In this document: piece after piece, positions 1 through 12,307 of the stretch
How the letters are laid out: each line of letters starts with the position of its first letter
How positions within the stretch are numbered: position 1 is the stretch's first letter
Assembly (NCBI GenBank): GCA_033297205.1
Contig: MU859183.1
Location: 36,992-100,991, forward strand
Direction of reading: 5' to 3'
Source: Pseudoneurospora amorphoporcata
Lineage: Eukaryota; Ascomycota; Sordariomycetes; Sordariales; Sordariaceae
DNA length: 64,000 nucleotides
Translations under genes and position numbers: made by a program
Notes under the pieces: model-generated
What the model was told of the DNA's origin: nothing
Database searches by the model: none
What the model saw: only the letters and a program-made list of their open reading frames with translations

Positions 1-1128
1 TTCGCTCAGTTTCCAAAGGAAGCCCGGAAGCGCTAGTCGCATGCTTGATATTGTTAGACATGCTAATCGCAGTGGCCCTCAGACGATGTCGAGTTGAAAG
101 CATAAATTGGCGCATTGGTGTTCTCTGATGTGCAATGCGATGTGGGATGCACCCACACCACCATCATGTAGTATGACGTCCTGCAAGCCGTCTGGTGTGT
201 GTGCTACAGGACGCATGTGAGAGGCATTGAGGGCTATACTGCGGCATGTATGTATATGGGATGTTCGGACCGAGCCGCTGTTGGTATGAGATATGGAAAA
301 CAAAGATAACGGAAGTGCGATATCAACTTTGACATCTACTGGAATGGGTGAGTTTTCTGATTATTTGATGTTGAGGATGATGAAGCTTCCACTTGGCCTC
401 ATCTGTAAGGTAGCTGCTGCAACAGCGGAATATCGAATACGCCTGTCGACGCCAGCGTACTGCACTTGAAGACGAGCCGACGATCTCGGCGGGTGGCGTT
501 TTGCTGACCTAGGAACTTTCGATGTCGATGATGATGAACCGGACAGATTGACGCTGTAAGTCCTCCTGACAGAACTTCTCAGAAATAAGTTGATAAGATC
601 TCACCAAACCGTCCGTCCTAATATCCTGATCAGCAAACGTGCGTGTGTAACACGTGGCAGTCAACTCGGATCCAGGCCCGTGGTGTAATCTATCCGGATC
701 CGTATTCTCGGATCCGGGCCATGTTTTCAATTTGACTTGAAACCACCGAGACACGAACATTTCTGCCATACTGCTTTCGCTAGAAATTGAAAATTTTCGT
801 TTTCGTTCTGGAATCGCTTTGGCTATAACCAAGTCGCCCAACACAGCCGTATCGATGGACGAAAAGGGAAATGTGAGCCGCAAGCGACAGCTTTGTGAGT
901 TTGTACCAAGTGCGAAACGGTGTGGAATTTTTTGCTCGGTATCGGTTTCGTATTCGCTTTGTGAGACCTGGAGGATTCCTGATAGGCTAATGAAGAACAA
1001 GGTTAAATGTTGTGGGGAGTTTGGTGGAGGCGACAAGCTGATCACGGACGCACTGTGGATTTTAAAGATTTCAAAGTTGGCTCATGAAGATGGAGACTGT
1101 TGCCGCTAGGTGGTAAATCATCAGGGAC

Positions 1129-1159
<31 letters not shown>

Positions 1160-4100
1160 GACATATACGCGTAAACTAGAGAATGGCATGAGTCGGTAAG
1201 CTTTTGGTCGAGATGATCTTCAACGTTCGGGAAAGGATAGAGTCCGCGCAAGAGTCCGTCAGCCCGAGAATGATCCTGCGAGAACTCGGAGACTCGGTCC
1301 GTTATTACACTACACCTGTGACGCCGAGAGCTAAGCAGAAGTGGAAACTGGGGAACGAATGTCACTGTCCACCGACCATCAGTGTCCATCACGGCGCGTC
1401 CGCAATTTGCGGTGCACCGGGAGATAAAACAACGGTCAGAGAGTTTATTCGGAGTTTAAAGACGGGCAGGCCTCGCCAGAGGGTCAGGATATTGCGCCTT
1501 TCCGTCTTGTGCTTGTTTCCCCGCCAAGATGTAACGGTGAGTCCAGACGGACAGCATTGAGCAGGATCCCGGTTCACGGAAGGGCAGTCCCAGATGCCAG
1601 ATGCCGAATCTCTCATGCTGCGACGGGGAGTGGCAGGGGAAGGCAAGGGCAGGCGGAAGGGTTGCGGATGTTCTTTCCTCGTTCCATCCATTTTGACGGT
1701 TTGTCAGAGCCTTGCGAGGTCACTGCCGGCCTGGACTCTGTGCTATAGCTTGTGAGCCTGTCACCGTAATCCATTCGATGCCTGGTGCCGGGCTTTTTGT
1801 TGATGGAAATGGAAATGGATATTGGATCCTGTCAGATAATTCCTGCGGTTTTGCGGTCAGGTTTCCGAGGAGGGCGTCGCTATCGACCGGTTGGCGGGAA
1901 TGGCGGCTGTTGCTCGACTGCGGTGAATTGGATGATGTTGCGGGTTGTGGGCTATCGGACTGGTTGTTGACCCCGAAAGTGAATTTGAGAAGAAAAAAGT
2001 GTGTTTGCGGGAGCAAGGATTAGTTCCATTGCCATCGCTGGGTGGATTGTCCAGCACGTGGGGGATCCAAGCACTGGCGGGGGGAAGTATACCTCTACAT
2101 ACCTCTACCTAGACGTACCTTAGGTACAGTTCAATGCTAGAAAGTTTGTTAGCGCGAGACCTTCCATTCAACGTCTTCGGAGAAGGGAGAAGACAGGGGC
2201 AAGGGATCCGGCAGTTCGGCCCACCTCCTATTGGCCCAAGCCACCAAGATCAGGCCAAGCACTTAAACCGCACCAAAACTTGAACTCCATTCCCGGCGGG
2301 CAATAATGAACCAGAGGCTTTTCAGGCCAGAAGTCCCGCCTATCCACCACGCCAACGATTGAACCAGGGGTGATGTGTACAGTATGAATTCGAATTGTTT
2401 GTGGCTTTGTGGTTTTCCGCAGCTGTTGCCAGGTTTTTCTTTTTCGGATAGCCCTTGATCCGATCCAAGGGCGCAGCCAGGACGGTGAAAAGCCCGACAG
2501 CGTCCATGTTCTAGATAACTGTCGGTGCGAACTGATGGGCGTCCTGAGCATCTGATTGGACGAATGTGCCAACCGCCAAGAGCTCCGGTAATCAAATGCA
2601 GCGACTCGAACGGACAGTGGACGCCAGGGAGCTCGCAAATGGTGCGCGTATAGCGTATTCTCATTGACACCACTGGTTCACCTCTGGAGGGACGAGGTGG
2701 GAGAAGGCCGAGTTATATGATTTCTCGGATGCCACCCTATGGACGCGCTTAGAAGCGTCTCTGCGGCACTGAGGGCTGTGGAGAACGGGCAAGCCACTTA
2801 CAACAAGGGCGCAAACATTCCGCATTCGGATTCCCGGGTTATCACACAGTCACCCACTCCGACTCCAACAATATTTCGGGGATCCAAAAGTCCCCTCACC
2901 CAGTTACACTGATGCCGAGGCGGTGCGGCGCAAGGCTTCGGAGCGGAGCGCGAAACGGAGCTCGGAGCGAAACGGCATCGACGGCGTCGCCAAGGACCCC
3001 GAGATGTCTGTGACGGGAGTGGTTGAATGATTATCAGAATGAATCATCACCCGTCATCATCGATTCGCCAAGCCCGCCCCTCACAGCCGCGGCGAGCAAT
3101 GAGATGAACGACAAGTAGTCGGTACATTAGCGCTGTACGTATCTCGAAAGTGACGGTGCTTTGTTGCTTGGCCGGGCTGCTGAAGGTGATGCTTTGTCTA
3201 GTCTGGCCACCGAAACGTCATAACGAGATTGACAACATACATAACCGGTAAAATGGACGTTGGAGAATGATCTCGATGGGAAGATCCGTCACCATCAAGG
3301 ATTTGCAAAGTAGCAAAGGTTGAAAGCGAGAGATAACCACGAGACAAAAGCGATGCTTGGGTACAGTTTGTGAATATGTATTGGAGGTACCTGTGAGCAT
3401 GCAACATCCATTCTGTTGTACCCGCACCCTTCTTGCTTCCCGACTTTCAACCCTGATTAGTCACCTAAAGTCTTCCAGCCAACCTCTAGAACAACTGGGT
3501 CCAACGCCCCGGGCCGGAGCAAGAGACCGCCGGTGTATCGCTAGCATCGCCAACTCCGTCAGTGCGCGCAATGCTTCGAGAAGTCTTACCTAGTCCTCAC
3601 ATGGCAACTTGTTGCTGCTGTTGCGACACCACCGCTGCAGACTCGCTTGCACACCTCCGACTGGGAACAAGACTCCATGATGGTAGAGATGGCTTATCAT
3701 GATGAGCCTCTGATAAAATGAAATGGATAGCCCAGAATGACGGTCCGAGAAGGGGACATACCCATTGGCCACCCTACCGTATACGAAGCCTCTGATTGAC
3801 GACGGGAGCGGACGGGCTCAACGGGGTCGCTGCCATTTTCGTCCACTTCTCCAGGTGTCAAAACCACAAAGCCCAATGCGAAAAAGGTACGGAGCACTTG
3901 TATCGGGTACGTACCGGTGGTGACAGTGCGCCGCCAAAGTGGAGGTACCAAAGACTCCCGGGCAGGGGATGGAAGGCTCCCGTCGTCTCCAACGACGAGT
4001 GGCCGGCTCCACTCTTCTCAGAGTCTCGGAGGCTGCGAGGACCCCGTCCCCCTTTCGCAAACCACAGGCTTTTCGCACTCTTGGTCCCGCGGCCCGGCGA

Positions 4101-4631
4101 CATTTTACACGTACTTGTTGCCTCTGATCCCCGTACCTGATAAGATCTCGGACTCGCCAGCAGATCCTCTCATCCCACCAGGCGTCGTGTCGTCCCTTTT
4201 TTCGGTCTCGAGGTTCCGTCCGATTTGTACGGAGTACGTACTATTTTTATCGCTACTTATACAGCAATAGAGATCAGTGCTTACCTCAGCCTAACCCTCC
4301 ACTCGCTACACACACACACACACACCTTCCTCTTCCTTCTTTCTCTCTTTCTGGTTTATTCGACAATTGCGTCTCTTCTTGCTTGCATACATATAATATC
4401 TTGACTCCCCTCTCTGCCTGTAAGTCGCTTTTCACATTCAGTCTCAACGAACTCTGCTCGGACGAATACCCCCACCTACTCCGACATACATCGTGATAGG
4501 GCACGGACCGACACTTACACCAAGATCCTCGGGTTTAGGGCAGAATCTTAATACCATCTCATCATCGACTTATACACCAAGCAAATTGTAACTGGGGAGC
4601 AAGTTCTTTGGACGAAACGAATCACTCACAA
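1..4631. other. Gene-free left flank and upstream region of the ABC transporter
   Basis: I see no recognisable gene here. All open frames are short, overlap on both strands and resemble no family known to me. The stretch holds an (AG)13 microsatellite at 1129-1154, a GC-rich block with repeated CGGAGCG words at about 2926-2985, a GTACCTTAGGTAC palindrome-like word at 2115-2127, and a (CA) run at 4309-4325. From about 4300 to 4420 the plus strand is rich in C and T, as is usual for promoters and 5' leaders of highly expressed genes in filamentous fungi. This suggests that the transporter transcript starts in that region. Confidence 0.6.
1129..1154. repeat. (AG)13 microsatellite
   Basis: A perfect dinucleotide run of 13 AG units lies in otherwise unremarkable intergenic DNA. 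Confidence 0.95.
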
Positions 4632-7600
4632 ATGTCCTTCATGGGCACTGGTTCCTTCGGGAACTACGACCACACAGCCCAGTCTTCTGGAGCACCTCTT
4701 GGACGCCGACAGACACACGACTTTGAGGAGGAAACTGTCGCCGCCAACCCTGCCGGACCTACTCATCCTGAGCCGAGCTCTTCGCATTCTCACAACGATC
4801 AAATGACGGGAACACGGGCCACTTCCATGACCGAGGTTGACGAGAACACCACTCGTCCTGTGAAGGAGAAGGACGGCCACCATGCCAACGACAGCGACAG
4901 CACCAGCGAGGACGATGAGGACCGCATCGAGGAGAACCGCCGCGCAAGCCAAGTCCTCGCCCTGGCACGAAAGTACACCTCGCAGTCTCAGGCCGCCGTT
5001 CCCAATGGAAAGAGTGTCTTTCAGGTCGACGATGAAAACTCACCACTCAACCCCAATAGTCCCAACTTCAACTCTCGTGCTTGGGCCAAGGCCATCGTTC
5101 AGCAGGTCAATGGCGAGGGCCACCAGTTCCGTACCACCGGTGTCGCATTCCAGAACATGAACGTTTTCGGTTTCGGCTCTGCCACGGATTACCAGAAGGA
5201 TGTTCTCAACGTTGGTCTCCAAGTCATCAGCCAGGTCCGCAACCTCATTGGCATGGGCCGACAGCGCCGCATCGACATTCTCCGCGACTTCGATGGTGTA
5301 GTGCGCAAGGGTGAGATGTTGATTGTTTTGGGTCCTCCTGGTTCCGGCTGCACAACCTTCCTCAAGACTATTGCCGGCGAGCACGATGGTATCTTCGTTG
5401 ACGACCAGTCCTACTTCAACTATCAGGGTACGTTGTGGATCGAAATGACACCTTTTTTCGATGATTCGATTTTGCTAACATTCATTTAGGTATGACTGCC
5501 AAGGAAATTCACACCGCCCATCGTGGTGAGGCCATCTACTCTGCCGAAGTCGATACCCATTTCCCCCAGTTGACAGTGGGTGATACTTTGACCTTCGCGG
5601 CTCGCGCCCGTGCTCCTCGTCATGTCCCCGACGGCATCACCAAGAACATGTTCTCCAACCATCTCCGAGACGTCGTCATGGCCATGTTTGGCATCAGCCA
5701 CACCGTCAACACTCGGGTTGGTAACGAGTATATCCGTGGTGTTTCGGGTGGTGAGAGAAAGCGTGTCTCCATTGCCGAGGCCGCTCTCTCTGGCGCTCCC
5801 CTCCAATGCTGGGATAACAGTACCAGAGGTCTCGACAGTGCCAACGCCATCGAGTTCGTCAAGACCCTTAGGTTGCAGACTGAGCTTTTCGGAAGCACTG
5901 CCTGCGTGTCCATTTACCAGGCCCCTCAGAGCGCTTACGACCTCTTCGACAAGGCTGTTGTCTTATATGAGGGTCGCCAGATCTTCTTCGGCCGTGCCGA
6001 CGAAGCCAAGCAGTACTTCGTCAACCTGGGTTTCGAATGCCCTACTCGCCAGACCACACCCGATTTCTTGACCTCCATGACCAGTCCCACAGAGCGTATT
6101 GTTCGCCCCGGCTTTGAGGGCAAGGCTCCTCGTACACCCGACGAGTTTGCCGCTGCTTGGAAGAACAGTGCCGAGTACAAGTCGCTTCAGACTGAGATCG
6201 AAGAGTACAAGAAGGAGCACCCCATCAACGGTCCTGATGCTGAGGCTTTCCGCGCCTCCAAGAAGGCCCAGCAGGCCAAGGGTCAGCGCGCCAAGTCTCC
6301 CCTTACCCTCTCCTACGTGCAGCAGGTTCAGCTGTGCTTGTGGCGAGGATGGCGACGCTTGATAGGAGATCCCAGTATCACAATGGGCTCTCTTGTCGGT
6401 AACTTTATCATGGCCCTCATCATCTCCAGTGTCTTCTACAACCTGCAGAATACCACCGACAGTTTCTACCAGCGTGGCGCTCTTCTTTTCTTCGCCATTC
6501 TCATGAACGCTTTCTCTTCGGCCCTCGAAATTCTGACCCTCTACGCTCAACGTCCCATTGTCGAAAAGCACGCCCGTTATGCTTTCTACCACCCGTCCGC
6601 TGAAGCTGTCGCTTCCATGCTCGTCGATATGCCCTACAAGCTCGCCAACTCCGTCACCTTCAACGTTACGCTGTACTTCATGACGAATCTGCGCCGAGAA
6701 CCGGGACCGTTCTTCTTCTTCCTGCTCATCTCCTTCGTCACTGTTCTCGTCATGTCGATGATTTTCCGTACCATCGCCAGTTCTTCGCGTACGCTGTCTC
6801 AGGCCATGGTGCCCGCTGCCATCATCATTCTTGCGCTCGTCATCTTCACCGGTTTCGCTATTCCCACCGACTACATGCTTGGCTGGTGCCGCTGGATCAA
6901 CTACATTGATCCTATCGCCTATGCCTTCGAGGCATTGATGCTGAACGAGTTCATTGGACGCAAGTTTTCTTGCACTGCCTATGTTCCTAGCCCGCAGATA
7001 CCCTCGTATGCCAATGTCGGTAGCTTGAACCGCGTCTGCTCAGCCGTTGGTTCCGTTGTTGGCCAAGACTACGTTCTTGGTGATGACTATCTCCGTCAGA
7101 GCTTCAAATACGTCAACAGCCACAGGTGGCGCAACTTTGGTATCATCCTCGCCTTCACCTGCTTCTTCCTCGCCACTTACATCTTTGCCGCTGAGGCTGT
7201 CTCTGCCAAGAAGAGCAAGGGTGAGGTTCTCGTCTTCCGCAGGGGTTACAAGCCCGCTTCCTTCAAGGAGAACAAGGGCGATTCCGAGTCTGGTGGCGTC
7301 GCGGTTGCCGGCAAGGGTCACGTCAGCGATGGAAACACCTCCGATAAGGAGGCCGGTTTCTTGCAGGCCCAGACTAGCGTCTTCCACTGGAACAACGTCT
7401 CTTACCATGTCCCCATCAAGAAGGAAATTCGCCAGATTCTCAACAACGTTGACGGCTGGGTTAAGCCTGGTACTTTGACTGCTCTCATGGGTGTCTCCGG
7501 TGCTGGCAAGACCACGCTTCTCGACTGTCTCGCTGATCGTATTAACGTTGGTGTCATCACTGGTGAGATGCTGGTTGATGGCAAGCCCCGCGACGCTTCC

Positions 7601-9428
7601 TTCCAGCGCAAGACCGGTTACGTTCAACAGCAGGATCTCCATCTCGAAACCACCACCGTCCGTGAGGCCTTGAACTTCAGTGCCCTCCTCCGCCAGCCCG
7701 CCCACGTTTCCCGCGCCGAGAAGCTCGCTTACGTCGATGAGGTTATTAAGCTCCTCGACATGGAAGAGTACGCCGACGCTGTCATTGGTGTCCCCGGTGA
7801 AGGCTTGAACGTCGAGCAGAGGAAGCGTCTTACTATCGGTGTCGAACTTGCTGCTAAGCCTCCTCTTCTCCTCTTCGTTGACGAGCCTACTTCTGGTCTC
7901 GACTCTCAGACTTCATGGGCTATTCTGGACCTTCTTGAGAAGCTGACTAAGAGCGGCCAAGCTATTCTGTGCACTATCCATCAGCCCTCGGCCATGCTTT
8001 TCCAGCGCTTCGATCGTCTCCTCTTCTTGGCTAAGGGCGGTAGGACCGTTTACTTCGGCGACATCGGCAAGAACTCTAAGACCATGGCTTCCTACTTCGA
8101 GCGTCAGAGTGGTGTCAGGTGCCCTGATGATGCCAACCCCGCCGAGTGGATGCTTGAGGTTATCGGTGCTGCTCCTGGTACTCACTCCGATATTGACTGG
8201 CACGAGGCTTGGCGCTCCAGCCCCGAGTACCAGGCTGTTCAGGAGGAGTTGCAACGTCTGAAGAACAGCCCCAAGGACGAGACCGCTTTGGAAATGGATG
8301 GTGGTAGCTACCGTGAATTCGCCGCTCCGTTCTTCGCGCAGCTCAGAGAGGTTACCTACCGTGTCTTTCAGCAGTACTGGCGTACCCCGTCGTACATCTA
8401 CTCCAAGGCCGCCCTCTGCATCTCCGTCGCCTTATTCATCGGTTTCGTCTTCTACAACGCCCCCAACACCATCCAGGGTCTCCAGAACCAAATGTTCGCC
8501 ATCTTCAACCTGCTCACCATTTTCGGCCAGCTCGTCCAGCAGACCATGCCTCACTTCGTCGTCCAGCGTTCGCTCTACGAGGTCCGTGAGCGCCCGTCCA
8601 AGGTCTACGGCTGGAAGGTCTTTATGCTCTCCCAGGTCATTGTTGAGCTTCCCTGGAACGCGCTCATGGGTGCCATCATGTACTTCTGCTGGTACTACCC
8701 TGTCGGTCTCTACCGCAACGCGCAGCCCATGGACCAAGTCACTGAGCGTGGCGGTCTGATGTTTTTGCTCCTGCTCGCCTTCATGTGGTTCACCTCTACC
8801 TTCACCGACTTTATGATTGCCGGTTTCGAGACCGCCGAGGCCGGTGGTAACATTGCCAACTTGCTCTTCACGCTCTGCTTGATCTTCTGCGGTGTCCTTG
8901 CCAGCCCCGAAACCATGCCCGGCTTCTGGATCTTCATGTACCGCGTCAGCCCCTTCACGTACCTGGTCAGCGCCATGTTGTCGGTCGGGGTGGCCAACAC
9001 GGACGTGCACTGCGCGGATGTCGAATTCCTCAAGTTCAAGCCCCTCAACGGCACTTGCGCTGAGTACATGGCCGACTACATCAACGCCGTCAAGGAGACT
9101 AGTGGCTCCGGTGGTTACCTGCTCGACCCGGACGCCACGGACATGTGCAGCTACTGCCCCATTGGCAAGACCAACATGTTCCTTGCTAGCGTGTCGTCCG
9201 ACTATGCCGATAGGTGGCGCAACTTTGGGTATGTTTTCCTCTCTCTCTCCCTCTTCCCTTACCGTCGTCTCTTGGAAGAATAAATACTAACATGAACCTC
9301 TCAATAGCATCCTCTTCGCCTACATCGCCTTCAACATCCTCGCCGCCCTCGCCGTCTACTGGCTCGTCCGCGTGCCCAAGAAGAATGGCATCTTTGGCTT
9401 CCTCAAGAAGAAGGAGAAGAAGGAGTAA
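4632..9428 (+). CDS. cdr4: PDR-type ABC-G multidrug efflux transporter
   Basis: Plasma-membrane ATP-driven exporter of azoles and other lipophilic compounds. Exons are 4632-5427, 5490-9228 and 9308-9428, with introns of 62 and 79 nt, giving 1551 residues, the normal full length. The layout is NBD1-TMD1-NBD2-TMD2. NBD1 has the degenerate Walker A typical of fungal PDR pumps (GPPGSGCTT, about residues 234-242, Cys in place of Lys), signature VSGGERKR (350-357) and the degenerate Walker B around Cys372 (CWDN). NBD2 has a canonical Walker A (GVSGAGKTT, about 933-941) and Walker B with Asp1063-Glu1064, but a changed signature (LNVEQRKR). This asymmetry marks one catalytic and one structural ATP site. 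The start is the first ATG of the frame; the in-frame TTG 24 nt upstream is not a plausible start. The symbol rests on resemblance and on the neighbouring SAM50 gene, as I recall from N. crassa. Confidence 0.93.
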
Positions 9429-10696
9429 ATCCTTTATCCTTCCAAAACCCCAACAACAAAACATAAAACCAAAACATAGAAAGAAACTCGATAGACCCCC
9501 CATAGTTACACCACCACTTACGAGGAGACGATTGAGGATTGGATAGTTCACGCGATGATGAAGAAGTGAAGAAGGAGAGAGCGATCGTCCCGCAGATGGT
9601 CTAAGTTGATGGTTATGCATTTTTTAACGGTCGATTCTTTACGCTACACAAAACCCTCCACCCCATTTTTTTTTTGGATTTTTGGATCACCCAAACCTCG
9701 CGGTTGGTTAGCATTTAGCGATTTGTCTTTTCAGGCTCAGCGATACTTCTCTTCTTACACTCTCAACTTGTTAGAAAAAGAGGTTGAGACAATCTTTGTA
9801 CATATCATGTAATTTATTCGTCATATAGATGGAAAAAAGCGGGGGATAGATTTCTGGAGATGAAATAAATTTCTTACTTTTCTTTTTGGGGAAATATAAA
9901 ATTCTGGATCATCATGTACATATGACGTTGGATACGAGACGCCACGCTCGAGATAGAGAACGTACTTCTTCACTCAATCTGTTTCTGTACTGACACGAAT
10001 GAAGAGAACCCATACCATCATTTCACTAATTTCGAAGAATTGCCTGAGACTTGAATGGGAGAGATAAGTCGTGACGCTAAGTACGAAATCTTGATTTATT
10101 CTGTGAAGATGAAACGTGTCCAACTCCTCAACCAGTCTGAATTAGGATATGTACGATAAAATACCTGTCTTTTTCGGGCAATCCATCCATGCGTATCCCG
10201 CCGAATGCTTCCTTTATGCTCAAGTCACTCTCGTGACGGAATGTGCCCATGACCCAGTGTCCAGTCCTACTCCGGCACTTATTTGCCCCGAAGAACCTTT
10301 TCTTTTCCGCTCTTATTCTTGCTCTTTCTCTTGTTGAAAATCACGATCGGTTTGTAACCGGTTTCTTTTGCTCCCGTCTTCTTTGCCTGTCTGTCTAACG
10401 CTGATGAGTTGAGTGGTAATGCCCGTGATATTACGTATGCTAACGATCCTGTCCATGGCCTACACTGCCTCCCTCCTTCCGGAACGCCGATGCTCGTATA
10501 AAAACCGTATGCCATGTTGCATTCAACGGATATCTTCAAATTCCCAACAAAACGGCTCCCTGGCGACCGCGGCTTGATCTCGTTTCGATTTTTCGGCGAG
10601 TTTTCGGTGATGTTCGTCGGAAAATAGTCGCCATCTTTCGTTGGTGGTGGTCGTTCCTCCTGCTTGCTATTCCTTGCACTTCAAGGTATCCACCCC
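9429..10696. other. Intergenic region between convergent ABC transporter and UBC6
   Basis: This AT-richer stretch must hold the 3' untranslated regions of both convergent genes. It contains short T and A runs (for example near 9666 and 9830) but no coding frame, RNA gene or repeat that I can support. Confidence 0.6.
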
Positions 10697-11625
10697 TCAA
10701 GCCTCGCCAAAGATTCTCACCATCAATACGTAAAAGAAGAAAAAGCATCCCGCCAGCAGCCACTTATGCCTCGACATCCACCCCTGACCCGCATCCCTCT
10801 GCTGCATGACCGCGTCCACAACAGCGTGAGCCTGACCACCACTGGTACCGCTGCCGCCGCCGGCGATGCCCAGTTGAGGCCCGCACGACGCCGCGTTCGA
10901 CGGCTCCACCGGCCTGTTCCCCGTCGCTGGGTCAATGTTGTTTTCCTTGATCCACCTCCAGTTCTCAGCGTCCACGTCGGGCCATTCCGACCTGAACTTG
11001 GCGCCGCCGTCGCCAGCCTTCACGTTGCCCTTCCCTGCTGCGCCGTTCGGTCGGAGATGGGATCCGCCACCTGTCGAATTCCACCATCGTGAGCGAGCGG
11101 CGTGGAACTTGCGTTCTGTTTCGGTGGCTGAAACGGAGCCCGTCGTCATCTCTTCGGAGGTCATGAATGATAGTAGGCCGATGAGAATCGTCGAGACTTC
11201 CCAGGCGGGGTTGAAAGATTTGGGGTGGAAATCCGATATGGAGAGACATAGTCGGCTTGAGGGTGTGAAGCGGCCGGAAGGAGTGTGCATGCGGATCGCA
11301 GGAGGAGCGAAGGGGTAGTTGGGTGGAAAGATTAGGGTGCCCCAGTATTGGCCGCCGTGGTAGGGAGTGTTCTCGGGTCCTGTGATGATGTAATGCCATC
11401 TGCAGAACTACATGTCAGCTGCTGGCCAGATATAAGCGAGGCTGGTGGTGGTAGATGCTTACTCTAGGATGTTAGACTCGGAGGGGTGGGCAGTGATGTA
11501 CGGCGGGGGGTTCTCGGTGATGGATTTGTATTCGCGCGTCAACTAGAAGAGATAATTAGTTGTTGTTAACCAAGGAGCGTGGAATTTGGTGGACTTACGC
11601 GCTTGTGTGCCGCACGTGTAGCCAT
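10697..11625 (-). CDS. ubc6: Ubiquitin-conjugating enzyme E2, UBC6/UBE2J2 type, tail-anchored
   Basis: E2 of ER-associated protein degradation that works at the cytosolic face of the ER with DOA10/HRD-type ligases. Exons on the minus strand are 11625-11599, 11542-11463 and 11399-10697 (introns of 56 and 63 nt), giving 269 residues. The N-terminus reads MATRAAHKRLTREYKSI, the usual UBC6 opening. The catalytic cysteine falls at residue 87 in SSRLCLSISD, the same number as I recall for yeast Ubc6. The UBC fold spans about residues 6-150, followed by a Gly/Asn-rich linker and a single hydrophobic segment (about 246-263, WLLAGCFFFFYVLMV) at the very C-terminus, which is the tail anchor. It is divergent from SAM50, with 682 bp between the start codons. 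Confidence 0.95.
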
Positions 11626-12307
11626 GGTGAATTGCGCAGATGGCGATGTCTCGAGATGGCGTCGGTCCGCGAATGTGTGGCAAAGAATGAAAACCAAAGA
11701 ATGGAATCGACCGAGGAACGAGGGGAGTCCGTCACAATGAGTGATCGAGGGTCGGCTTTCTTGCGGGTTCGAATAAGGTACGGCGGAGTGACGGGATCCG
11801 AGTCGCGGGTGGATGACGATGGTAAAGAGTCGTACGTAAAAGTTTGGAAGTGGATGGAAGGTGGAAAGTGTAGGTAGTGGGTAGGTCCAGTGAAGTGGCA
11901 CGCGGGTCATAAAAGCATTGTGGACACCCGACGGCAAGCGACCTCGCAATCTCCATTTCCCAAAAACACGCTGAACCCAATCGGATCTAGCCTCCAGTAA
12001 CAGTGGGTCTGCCGCAACTGTGCCCTTTGTTAGCCGGGGGGAGGCCCCGGCAACCTAAGGATCTCCACGTCCGCCTCTCACGCGGCCATCTCAAACAAGT
12101 GCGTCAGCCACAGCGCGGCCGGCAGTCCACCAGCGGCACCAGCCACACAGTTACGTAGTGACGAATTGATGGATCCCCCGACAGCACCCGAAGCCGAATT
12201 GACTTGAACCTGCAGTTCGAACCAAAATAATTCGGAGAGTTCGAGAACATCTCGACAAGTTACCAACCAGTGATCGCGGAACCCACCAACCCAGGCGAGA
12301 AGCTGCA
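11626..12307. promoter_or_regulatory. Shared upstream region of divergent UBC6 and SAM50
   Basis: The 682 bp between the two start codons must contain both promoters and 5' leaders. A GC-rich block (GGGGGGAGGCCCCGG) lies at about 12037-12051. I recognise no specific factor site. Confidence 0.5.

Noticed and set aside
509..1045. 178-codon minus-strand frame in the left flank
   Set aside because: No family resemblance and an overlapping opposite frame; no splice pattern that extends it convincingly.
4608..4631. In-frame TTG upstream of the ABC transporter ATG
   Set aside because: Nuclear fungal genes start at ATG; the first ATG of this frame at 4632 gives a normal-length protein.
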